Of a DNA stretch of 8,520 nucleotides, positions 1 to 6,652 are shown in pieces. The notes under the pieces were generated by a model that made no database searches, had not been told where the DNA came from, and saw only the letters and a program-made list of their open reading frames with translations. The DNA comes from Rhodospirillaceae bacterium UBA3470. Its GTDB lineage: Bacteria; Pseudomonadota; Alphaproteobacteria; Rhodospirillales; Casp-alpha2. The position numbers and the translations under genes are program-made. Positions within the stretch are counted from its first letter, which is position 1. Every line of letters begins with the position of its first letter. The stretch spans positions 5,221 to 13,740 of the forward strand of contig DFRF01000142.1 of NCBI GenBank assembly GCA_002378125.1. The letters are read 5' to 3'.

Positions 1-3
1 AAG

Positions 4-202
4 TCAATTATAGATGGTCTGCGTTTGGCGGTTGTTGGAGACTAGGCCGTCGCGCATTAGGTCGGCTAGATGCTGCGATAATTCGGATTGGCCTAGGTTT
101 GACAAGGCATCAAGTGCGTCCACGCGGCTTTCCCCGTCGACCTATCGCTTTCATCAGAGTGCTGGCGAGGTCCAACAGTTGAGTGTCGATTTCTGTGATC
201 AT
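4..202 (-). pseudogene. Remnant of an ArsR-family (SmtB/BigR-like) winged-helix repressor
   Basis: Read on the minus strand from the ATG at 202-200, the first frame gives a short helix-like N-terminus ending in LMKAIG, the segment that opens the ArsR fold (family form roughly 'LLKALANPTRLRIL'). That frame then stops at a TGA near 110. A second frame, open from about 150, gives LGQSELSQHLADLMRDGLVS followed by NNRQTQTIYN and a stop at 6-4. This matches the recognition helix and beta-wing of ArsR proteins ('LSQSALSQHLARLRAEGLV ... EGQTIYY'). The roughly 20-25 residues that should lie between the two pieces (helices 2 and 3) are missing and the frame is shifted. The C-terminal helix after the wing is also absent. 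No cysteine sits in either readable piece, so sulfide or metal sensing cannot be inferred. The gene is divergent from tusA, a place where sulfur-responsive ArsR regulators often sit. Family identification is fairly secure from the helix motif; the exact subfamily is an inference. Confidence 0.68.
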
Positions 203-242
203 ATTCCACACCGAATTTTAAACATCGTGGTACTATCCCCAA
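203..242 (-). promoter_or_regulatory. Possible promoter and operator of the ArsR remnant
   Basis: On the minus strand a TAAAAT hexamer (forward 220-215) lies 16 bases after TTGGGG (forward 242-237), a plausible -10 with a weak -35. A small inverted repeat, ATTC-N6-GAAT (forward 203-216), overlaps the expected transcription start and abuts the ATG at 202. ArsR repressors bind such inverted repeats over their own promoters. The published SqrR-type site, as I recall it, has the same half-sites with a longer spacer. Four-base arms are easily found by chance, so this is a suggestion only. Confidence 0.22.
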
Positions 243-376
243 TTATGTTGCGCCGTCCATAGAGGACGTCATCCATTATCGGCCAACTTATTGTGAGCAT
301 TTGCCGTCATGGAACTTGTCAGCGTGAGATGGGGAAGGCAAAAGTGCATGGTGATGGCCTGCTAGGGACGTTGCCG

Positions 377-383
377 AAAGGGA
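377..383 (+). promoter_or_regulatory. Ribosome binding site fixing the tusA start
   Basis: An AAAGGGA purine run ends five bases before the ATG at 389. The in-frame upstream start at 293 would add 32 residues that do not resemble the TusA family. This site therefore supports the short, 74-residue protein. Confidence 0.55.
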
Positions 384-388
384 ATACA

Positions 389-613
389 ATGGAAGAGCGC
401 CTTGATCTAACAGGTTTGAGCTGCCCGGTTCCAGTAATCAAGGCCAACAAGGCCATTCGGCAAATGACGGTAGGCGACGTGTTGGTGTGCGAAGTGACGG
501 ACCCCGCAGCCCCAGAAGACTTTGAGAATTTTTGCGCCAGCGCGGGCCATCATTTGATGTCATACGAAGATCGGGGCACATCTTGGGTTCTGACGATTAA
601 GGTGTCGGCTTAG
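389..613 (+). CDS. tusA: TusA/SirA-family sulfur carrier protein
   Basis: A 74-residue protein of the TusA (SirA/YedF/YeeD) family, a small cytoplasmic alpha/beta fold that carries sulfur as a persulfide on one cysteine and passes it to partner proteins. The signature LSCPVP is at residues 10-15, so Cys12 is the predicted sulfur-carrying residue, with the CPxP turn intact. The rest follows the family: a basic helix (residues 18-25), the strand VGDVLVCEVTDP (28-39), a helix 42-50, and the closing GHH and WVLTIK strand segments. Length is normal for the family (about 70-85). The start at 389 is preferred because it has a good ribosome binding site and begins at the family N-terminus. It stands alone on the plus strand, divergent from the ArsR remnant and convergent with the RND permease gene. 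No sulfurtransferase partner is visible. Function could be in tRNA thiolation, molybdenum cofactor chemistry or sulfur oxidation; the window does not decide. Confidence 0.85.
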   Translation: MEERLDLTGLSCPVPVIKANKAIRQMTVGDVLVCEVTDPAAPEDFENFCASAGHHLMSYEDRGTSWVLTIKVSA

Positions 614-655
614 GTAGCCGTTTCGGGGGGGGATCTGAATAGGCGTGAATTTCGC

Positions 656-3600
656 TTACACCGGACGACGTTCCAGAATTCCCGCAACAATGGCCAACAA
701 AGGCGGAATAATCGCCAAGGTTAGGACGGCGGAAAGGCTTAGACCTCCCAGAATCACAGATCCCAGACCGCTATAGAGCTCTGACCCGGCTCCTGGTATC
801 AAAACTAACGGCAGCATGCCAAAGACACTCGTCAACGTGGACATGAAGATGGGACGAATTCGGTTTCGCGTTGCCTCCATTACGGCGTCGTTGACCTTCA
901 TGTCTTCGGAGCGAATATGATAAAGCGTTTGATGAACAAGCAGGATCGCGTTGTTGACCACAATGCCGATCAAAATGACGAACCCCAACATAGTCAACAT
1001 ATCGAGGGGCTGGAAGCGATGAAGGTTAAGAAGGGCGAGGCCAAAGACGCCGCCCGCTGTCGCCAATGGAACTGACAACATAATAATAAGGGGATAAAGG
1101 AAACTTTCGAACAAAACAGCCATCACCAGATAGACTATGATGATAGCGATGACGAGGTCGACCAGAATGGCATCCCAAGTTTGCTTCAATGAATCTGCTG
1201 CACCGGTCATGGTGAAACGGACACCGGAAGGTAGGTCTTCCGCCTTCAGGGCATCTATGACTTGGGTCTGCAATGTATCCAGGGCGACTTCCAAGGGCAT
1301 TTGAGTCGGAGGTCCAATTTGTAGAGTGACGCTTCGTTCGCGATCGATGTGACGGATTTCCGTCGGACCAGAAGTCACAAGAATATCGGCCAATTCACTC
1401 GCCGTTACGATCATCCCCGATGAGGTGACCACCGGAAGCTGAGAGATACCTTGGGTTTCTTGGACGTCGGGGAGAGCGCCTTTCAGCATGAGGTCAATGC
1501 GTTTCGATCCAACGGTTATTTCCGCAATGCGAAGTCCGTCATTGAAGACATCCAGTGTATCGCCGAGTTCTCGCACGGTTACGCCGTTGTCGGCAAGCTT
1601 GGTGCGGTTTGGGATCACACGAACCTCCGGTGCGCCTAGCTCAAGGCCTGGTTTGGGGCGAAGCTGTGTCCCTTGGCTGCGGGGCATTACCTGGTCGATC
1701 TTTTGCACTGTCCTCAGTGCAACGTCGAGTATCTCTTCGAGATCCGGGCCGGAGACATTAAGTTCAATGACGCGTTTTCCGCCGACGCCGCGACCAAACA
1801 GAGACCGTTGATTAACGAATCCAAAAGTGCCGGGTTCCTTGTAAACAGCACGACGCAGAATAGGGATTAATTCGCCAACACGTTGGGGGTCTTGGGCAGC
1901 GGCACCCACAATGGTGCGGCCTCTAAACGCAACGAAGAAAAAGCGTTTGAGCTTTGGTGTTTCTCCCGGAGATGCGCGATCCTGGACCCCTTTCGACAGT
2001 AGCGGTTTAATTTCGGATTCGAAGTTATTGGCGATCTGCCCTGTAGTGTTCAGGTTATATCCGGGTGGTGGCACCAAGAAGCCAATGATCAGATTGCGAT
2101 TGCCATTCGGCAGGTAATCGAGCTTTGGAAGAAACCAGTACGTGGAGAAACCGCCGGTGATGGACAATACGGAGACAACCAACAAGCTTTTTGCCGGGCT
2201 TTTGATTACGCGAAGGGTGAAACTGAGAACCGCGCGGACAAACCAATGTGCAAATGGATCAATGATTGGAAGGGGAATGTGCGTCTTACCGAAGACGCCA
2301 CCGCCGCCGAGCAATCGATTAGCAAGAGCAGGAATTACGGTAATGGCGACCAAGAGCGAGAGAATAACCGATACGGAAAGGGCGACAGCGATGTCCCTAA
2401 ATAACTGCCCCATCTCCAATTCCATGACCAGGATTGGGATGAAAACCATCACCGTGGTCAACGCGGAGACGAAAACAGCACTCCAGACCTGTGATGCGCC
2501 CCTATAAGCGGCCTCGCGCCGGCTTAATCCTGTTTCGTAGAACCGGTAAATGTTCTCCAAAACGACAATGGCCGCATCCACCACCATGCCCACAGCGAAA
2601 GCAATCCCCGCAAGCGAGATGACGTTGATGGAGCGCCCCATGGCCGCCATAGCCACAAACGCCCCTATAACTGAAACAGGAATAGCCAAGGATACTACCA
2701 ACGTGGCGCCGCCTGAGCGCAGGAACATTAACAACATCAGCGCCGCTAACGCGCCACCAACGAAGATGTTCTGCTGCACGAGATTGATGGAGGAGTCGAT
2801 ATAGACCGTCTCGTCGTAGACCTGACGCAGTTCCAGTTTGTTGTCAGCGAGGATACTGGCGTTCAAGTCTGCAACAGACTGACGTATTCCTTTCATTACC
2901 TCTATTACATTGGCGCCGTTCTCGCGGACGGCGTTCATGGCCATGGCTGGTTGGCCGTTGTAGCGTATGCGTGCGGTTGGGTCTTTGTTGGCGAATTGGA
3001 CCCGTGCGATGTCACCGACGGTGACCCGGGCGATTCGGCCGGAATCAACTTCAAAATTTGACCGTAAAAGGACGTTTTCGACGTCGTTTAGACGTGTTAA
3101 CTCACCTTCCGTTCGGACCACATAACGGCGCTTACCTTCGTCTAGATCGCCAGCCGAGACGGACGCATTGGCAGCCCGAAGGGTTCGGATGACTTCAGTG
3201 ACGGTAAGGCCGTATCTTGCCAAGTGTTCGGGGTCGACAATAATCTCCATCTGTCGCGACGAACCGCCAAAAACGTTAATTCGCGAAACACCGGGCACGC
3301 GCTCCAGGCGATCTTGAATCACATCTTCTGCGAAATCACCGTAGGTGTGCATCTCTCCGCGCGAACCGTCTGAGCGAATAAGGACAAACCATGCAATGGC
3401 ATTGTCATCCGAACTCGACGTGCGCATGGTCGGTTCGCGGGCTTCGTTCGGATAACCATTAACGCGATCCAAGCGATTTGCTACGAGGAGGAGGGCGCGT
3501 TCCATGTTCTGGCCAATACGAAACTCAAGTGTAATGGATCCCCGACCGTCCTGAGATTCACTGACCATGTTATCCAGGCCATCGATCCCACGTAGAACCT

Positions 3601-3805
3601 CTTCCTGACGGTTGATAATTTCGCGTTCAATCTCGGCTGGCGCCGCGCCGGGCCAGTTCGTCCGTAGATTGATGATCGGTTTGCGGACGTCAGGTGTCAG
3701 TTGAATGGGGATGGATTGCAGAGCAACCAATCCGAACATGACGACCATAAAGACGGCGGCGACGACCGCAACCGGCCGTTCAATGGCGAAACGGATAAGG
3801 TTCAT
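656..3805 (-). CDS. RND-family efflux transporter permease (AcrB-like inner-membrane subunit)
   Basis: A 1049-residue RND permease, full length for the AcrB/MexB superfamily. Such proteins form trimers in the inner membrane and use the proton gradient to drive substrates out through an adaptor and an outer-membrane channel. The first membrane helix is at about 11-30, followed by a periplasmic porter domain with the NWPGAAPAEIE segment (50-60). A helix bundle spans about 344-494, including VGMVVDAAIVVLENI (405-419). A second periplasmic half (about 560-870) follows, then a C-terminal bundle with GIVVNNAILLVH (947-958). The AcrB proton relay is Asp407/Asp408 with Lys940. By motif alignment this protein has Asp410-Ala411 and Asn951, so only one of the two Asp residues and no Lys. 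That pattern occurs in other RND branches (the metal-pump CusA also has 'VDAAIV'), so it looks like a subfamily trait, not damage. The ATG overlaps the adaptor stop in an ATGA, so the two are co-translated. Substrate cannot be read from the sequence; no Met-rich metal-binding signature was seen. Confidence 0.95.
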   Translation of the reverse strand: MNLIRFAIERPVAVVAAVFMVVMFGLVALQSIPIQLTPDVRKPIINLRTNWPGAAPAEIEREIINRQEEVLRGIDGLDNMVSESQDGRGSITLEFRIGQNMERALLLVANRLDRVNGYPNEAREPTMRTSSSDDNAIAWFVLIRSDGSRGEMHTYGDFAEDVIQDRLERVPGVSRINVFGGSSRQMEIIVDPEHLARYGLTVTEVIRTLRAANASVSAGDLDEGKRRYVVRTEGELTRLNDVENVLLRSNFEVDSGRIARVTVGDIARVQFANKDPTARIRYNGQPAMAMNAVRENGANVIEVMKGIRQSVADLNASILADNKLELRQVYDETVYIDSSINLVQQNIFVGGALAALMLLMFLRSGGATLVVSLAIPVSVIGAFVAMAAMGRSINVISLAGIAFAVGMVVDAAIVVLENIYRFYETGLSRREAAYRGASQVWSAVFVSALTTVMVFIPILVMELEMGQLFRDIAVALSVSVILSLLVAITVIPALANRLLGGGGVFGKTHIPLPIIDPFAHWFVRAVLSFTLRVIKSPAKSLLVVSVLSITGGFSTYWFLPKLDYLPNGNRNLIIGFLVPPPGYNLNTTGQIANNFESEIKPLLSKGVQDRASPGETPKLKRFFFVAFRGRTIVGAAAQDPQRVGELIPILRRAVYKEPGTFGFVNQRSLFGRGVGGKRVIELNVSGPDLEEILDVALRTVQKIDQVMPRSQGTQLRPKPGLELGAPEVRVIPNRTKLADNGVTVRELGDTLDVFNDGLRIAEITVGSKRIDLMLKGALPDVQETQGISQLPVVTSSGMIVTASELADILVTSGPTEIRHIDRERSVTLQIGPPTQMPLEVALDTLQTQVIDALKAEDLPSGVRFTMTGAADSLKQTWDAILVDLVIAIIIVYLVMAVLFESFLYPLIIMLSVPLATAGGVFGLALLNLHRFQPLDMLTMLGFVILIGIVVNNAILLVHQTLYHIRSEDMKVNDAVMEATRNRIRPIFMSTLTSVFGMLPLVLIPGAGSELYSGLGSVILGGLSLSAVLTLAIIPPLLAIVAGILERRPV

Positions 3806-5061
3806 TGGTCTTTGCCGGACTTATTGCCTAGCTGCTTACTATTCACCGGTGTACTCTGACCCTTATCGCCCGCGCCTGGCGGCGCACCGAAGGTAATCGG
3901 CGTTCCTGGTCGGAGTCGCTCATTGCCGCGAATCACCACCATATCGCCTGACTTCAGGCCACTAGTGACGGAGAACCGGGATCCCACTGCCTCGCCCAGC
4001 CCGACGTGGCGAATGAATGCTTTACCGTCTTGCGCCAGGAAGACTACGCGCTTGCCCTTCTTAATGAGCAGCGCGTCTTTATGGACCGTCACCGCATTCC
4101 CTACCGGACCGGTCGGAATGAATAAGGTTACGGATTGATTGGTGGCAATCTTGGTAATTATATCGCCAAACGCAGGGATGAACCGAACAGCCCGGGTTCG
4201 GGTTCGGGGGTTCTCCTCTGGAATGATGGCGCGTAAAGCGGCGTCGATGCGAGTTCTATTCGCAAGTTTTGCCGAAACAATGGTATTCGACGAGAGACCG
4301 CTCAAGCGAAGTGCAGGGATATCAGCTTCGATTTCCATGGATTGGTCGTCGATAATTGACACCAAGGGGGCACCAACACTCACATAAGCACCGACTTCCG
4401 TGTGTTTCTTCGAAACGATGCCGGCGTAGGGAGCCTTTACCTCCGCGTCATGGAGACTGATTGCTGTTAAACGAAGATTCGCGTTGGCCATGCGCAGGCG
4501 GGCATCAGCCTCAGCTGCTGTACTTTCGGCCACCGATACTTGTTGGACCTTGTCGTCCAAACGCGCTTGGGAGAATGCAGGTGATTGCCGAAGGGATTTC
4601 AGGCGGTTGAGTTCTTGTTGCAATAGCTTTATTTCACGCCTTTTAGTCCTGACCTGTGCGGTAAAATGTGCAACCTCGGCTTTCTGGAGATTGTACTGCC
4701 AGACCAAGCGTTCTTTCATCAGAACGGCCACGACATCACCTTGATTCACCCGATCACCTACATCGACGCGAAATTCCCCGATTGACCCCGCGACTCGAGC
4801 GGCGACGGGGCCCGTTTGACGAGCAACGAACCGACCTAAAATGGGGATGGTCTGACGTATGGGTTCACGACGGACAGTATCGATGACAACGCGCGTAACT
4901 CGCTGCATTTTCTTGGATTGTGCCGGGGCCGACTTGCCCTGTGCGAACAAAGGTGTCGAGGTAACGGCCACCGCAATGGCGACGAGTGTTGCAATCGCAG
5001 ACATTCGAGAACCAAGCTTTGGTGTTCTATTTCTCAATGTCCAGTCTCCAAATTCAGGCAT
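3802..5061 (-). CDS. Efflux RND transporter periplasmic adaptor (membrane fusion protein)
   Basis: A 419-residue adaptor of the AcrA/MexA type, which bridges the RND permease and an outer-membrane channel. A basic N-terminus (RNRTPKLGSR) is followed by a hydrophobic stretch at about 21-38 ending TPLFAQG, which reads as a Sec signal peptide with cleavage near Ala40. No lipobox cysteine was seen. The first lipoyl half-motif (about 86-116, VAGSIGEFRVDVGDRVNQGD) leads into a helical hairpin (about 119-200, rich in Lys, Gln, Glu and Leu). The second lipoyl half follows (about 207-237, VKAPYAGIVSKKHTEVGAYV), then the beta-barrel and membrane-proximal regions. The tail after about 392 is Gly/Pro/Ser/Lys-rich and looks disordered. 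The ATG at 5061 is the first after an in-frame TAG; Met20 is an alternative start. No strong ribosome binding site was seen before either. It is the first gene of the pump operon and divergent from the WD40-cytochrome gene. No TolC-like partner lies in the window. Confidence 0.92.
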   Translation of the reverse strand: MPEFGDWTLRNRTPKLGSRMSAIATLVAIAVAVTSTPLFAQGKSAPAQSKKMQRVTRVVIDTVRREPIRQTIPILGRFVARQTGPVAARVAGSIGEFRVDVGDRVNQGDVVAVLMKERLVWQYNLQKAEVAHFTAQVRTKRREIKLLQQELNRLKSLRQSPAFSQARLDDKVQQVSVAESTAAEADARLRMANANLRLTAISLHDAEVKAPYAGIVSKKHTEVGAYVSVGAPLVSIIDDQSMEIEADIPALRLSGLSSNTIVSAKLANRTRIDAALRAIIPEENPRTRTRAVRFIPAFGDIITKIATNQSVTLFIPTGPVGNAVTVHKDALLIKKGKRVVFLAQDGKAFIRHVGLGEAVGSRFSVTSGLKSGDMVVIRGNERLRPGTPITFGAPPGAGDKGQSTPVNSKQLGNKSGKDQ

Positions 5062-5281
5062 CTAGAATAGAGCCGTACCGAGGCATTTTATGTTGTACAA
5101 AAGTGAGACAGTGACACATACGTCATATTCAACAACCAAATATGGTAAGGGACGTCGGCGGCGTCCAGTCACTATTATTTTGCTGTTCGTGTTAGCCGTT
5201 AATCGAAACATCTTCACCGTCAGAAGGCGGGCGAAAATTTCATTCCACGCTTGGCATACAATGCTCTCATGCGCACTATGT
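5062..5281. promoter_or_regulatory. Divergent control region between the efflux operon and the WD40-cytochrome gene
   Basis: This gap must hold the promoters of both divergent units if the cytochrome gene starts near 5282. On the minus strand TAAAAT (forward 5090-5085) is a -10-like hexamer about 24 bases before the adaptor ATG, but I see no good -35 at the right distance. On the plus strand TACAAT (5257-5262) is a -10-like hexamer, also without a convincing -35. No regulator gene is adjacent to this region. If the cytochrome gene instead begins at 5090, only 28 bases separate the two start codons and both promoters would lie inside coding sequence. Confidence 0.35.
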
Positions 5282-6604
5282 ATGGTAATGAGAAGTTTGT
5301 TATTCCGCTCTATGTCAAAGGGTGCTGTCTTGGCTTTGACAGTCCTGGCGCCGGCCAATGCCGATTTAGTCGGACACGGAGGTATGGTGCGCGCGGTCGA
5401 TTTTGCAGAGGATGGCCAACGCGTGGTGACCGCCAGTTTTGATTATTCAGCGATCATTTGGGATTTCGTGGATCAACAAAAAATCAATGTTCTTGAAGGG
5501 CATGAAGGCCCGGTCACCAATGCACGATTTCTTCCGGACGGACGGGTCTTTACTACCGGTGACGACATGGTCGGTATCATTTGGCGTATGGACGGTGAAG
5601 AATCGCGAATTGATCATCGATTGCTCGGACACACGCATAAGATCATGGCGGCGAGTGTTTTTGACGGCGGGCGACAGTTGGTAACGGGAAGTTGGGATAA
5701 GACCGTGCGGATTTGGAATTCGCGCACGGGGAAACAGGTTCGGACGATCAAGTTGCCGGTTCCGGTCAATGCCGTCGCAATCATCGATGGGGAAAAATCT
5801 ATCGCTGTAGGCGGACATGACAACGTGATCAGAATTTACGACCTGCGAACGGGGCGGTCACAAGGCAAACTCGAAGGTCACAAGATGGGGATTACGGAAC
5901 TTCGCGCCGACCCTGGTGGAGGTAGGCTGCTGTCCTCAAGTATTGACAAGACATTACGCTTGTGGGACGGCCGCACTCTCCGACACTTACGTGTCTTCGA
6001 GCGACACAACAGTCAAGTTTTCGGCGTTCGGTTCACTCCGGACGGAAAGTATGCTGTCTCTGGTGGACGGGATGGTTACGTCATGATTTGGGACTTGGAC
6101 ACTGGCAAGCTGGTGAAATCAATTAAGGCCCATGAGCAAATCATATGGTCAGTTGCCGTATCTCCGGATGGACGATTTGCCGTATCGGGGAGTTCGGATG
6201 AAACCGCCCGCATTTGGCACCTCGCCACCGGAGATCGGATTGGCGGGCATGCCGATGCCAACGGTGAGGCTAAGCCGTGGTTAACGAGTCAGCATCCCGG
6301 TGCGTCAATGTTTCGAAAGTGCGTCCGTTGTCATGGTTTGATCCCGAACGGGGTGCAGCGGTCTGGCCCCCATTTCAAAGGCCTGTTTGGGCGACGTGTT
6401 GGCTCTGTCGACGGGTATCGTTATTCGAAGGCTTTGACAGGGCGAGATTTCATCTGGAACAAGGAAACACTGTTTCGCCTATTTGATGAAGGACCGGATA
6501 AATTTCTTCCTGGAACTAAGATGCCGGTACAACGGGTGACGGATCATGAGAAATTGACCCAATTGGTTGATTATTTGGAACAGTTAACGGGCGCTAAGCG
6601 ATAG
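5282..6604 (+). CDS. Exported seven-repeat WD40 propeller fused to a class I cytochrome c
   Basis: A predicted 440-residue periplasmic protein. Residues 1-27 read as a Sec signal peptide: basic start, hydrophobic GAVLALTVLAP, then ANA before Asp. Residues 29-322 hold seven WD40 repeats (starting at about 29, 71, 114, 156, 197, 239 and 281), enough for one closed propeller. Most show the GH or xH start, the 'DG' turn and an IWD-like end. After a linker, residues 343-440 form a cytochrome c domain: CVRCH (347-351) for covalent heme with His351 as axial ligand, GPHFKGLFGR, YRYSKAL, and PGTKMPV with Met414 as the likely second ligand. Electron transfer is likely; the propeller's partner is unknown. 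The start is uncertain. The frame is open back to 5090, where an ATG follows GAGG by six bases, but the extra 64 residues are Arg-rich and unlike either domain. ATGs at 5288 and 5312 also fit the signal peptide. It differs from cytochrome cd1 nitrite reductase, whose cytochrome is N-terminal and whose propeller is not WD40. Confidence 0.87.
   Translation: MVMRSLLFRSMSKGAVLALTVLAPANADLVGHGGMVRAVDFAEDGQRVVTASFDYSAIIWDFVDQQKINVLEGHEGPVTNARFLPDGRVFTTGDDMVGIIWRMDGEESRIDHRLLGHTHKIMAASVFDGGRQLVTGSWDKTVRIWNSRTGKQVRTIKLPVPVNAVAIIDGEKSIAVGGHDNVIRIYDLRTGRSQGKLEGHKMGITELRADPGGGRLLSSSIDKTLRLWDGRTLRHLRVFERHNSQVFGVRFTPDGKYAVSGGRDGYVMIWDLDTGKLVKSIKAHEQIIWSVAVSPDGRFAVSGSSDETARIWHLATGDRIGGHADANGEAKPWLTSQHPGASMFRKCVRCHGLIPNGVQRSGPHFKGLFGRRVGSVDGYRYSKALTGRDFIWNKETLFRLFDEGPDKFLPGTKMPVQRVTDHEKLTQLVDYLEQLTGAKR
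5313..5341. repeat. Perfect 8-base inverted repeat inside the signal-peptide coding region
   Basis: TGTCAAAG (5313-5320) and CTTTGACA (5334-5341) are exact reverse complements separated by 13 bases. The repeat begins one base into the possible start codon at 5312. It could form an RNA hairpin near the translation start or serve as a protein-binding site. It could also be coincidence of codon usage. Confidence 0.5.
5366..6247 (+). repeat. Seven tandem WD40 repeats (protein-level)
   Basis: Seven units of about 41-43 codons follow one another without gaps. They are diverged at the DNA level, so they are an old family repeat and not a recent tandem duplication. The fourth unit is the least canonical: it starts KLPVPVNAV in place of a GH pair and ends IYD. 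Repeats five to seven are closest to consensus (LRLWD, VMIWD, ARIWH). Confidence 0.85.
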
Positions 6605-6638
6605 GTCAACTCATCCCATCGCAGTGTTGTTCACGACT

Positions 6639-6644
6639 AAGAGG
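6639..6644 (+). promoter_or_regulatory. Ribosome binding site for the GTG-started deacetylase gene
   Basis: AAGAGG ends eight bases before the GTG at 6653. There is no in-frame ATG near the family N-terminus, so this site decides the unusual start codon. Confidence 0.6.
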
Positions 6645-6652
6645 CGAAGATT

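Noticed and set aside
14..262. Plus-strand 82-residue open frame
   Set aside because: It lies opposite the ArsR remnant, has no recognisable motif or ribosome binding site, and its composition (many Arg and Ser) looks like antisense of a coding region.
293..388. N-terminal extension of tusA from the ATG at 293
   Set aside because: The 32 extra residues do not match the TusA family, and the internal ATG at 389 has a well-placed ribosome binding site.
2142..2507. Plus-strand 121-residue frame inside the RND permease gene
   Set aside because: It is antisense to the conserved TM4-TM6 region. The Thr/Ala/Met-rich composition is what the complement of membrane-helix codons produces.
656..5061. 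Heavy-metal (Cus-type) efflux system
   Set aside because: The 'VDAAIV' motif is shared with CusA, but I saw no Met-rich or His-rich metal sites in the permease or adaptor and no metal-related neighbours.
5062..5358. Minus-strand 98-residue frame upstream of the adaptor
   Set aside because: It overlaps the start of the WD40-cytochrome gene, shows no family motif, and would fill the divergent promoter region; the adaptor has its own stop-delimited start at 5061.
5282..6604. Cytochrome cd1-type nitrite reductase
   Set aside because: The propeller carries clear WD40 repeats and the cytochrome is C-terminal; the d1-heme domain is not WD40 and follows an N-terminal cytochrome.
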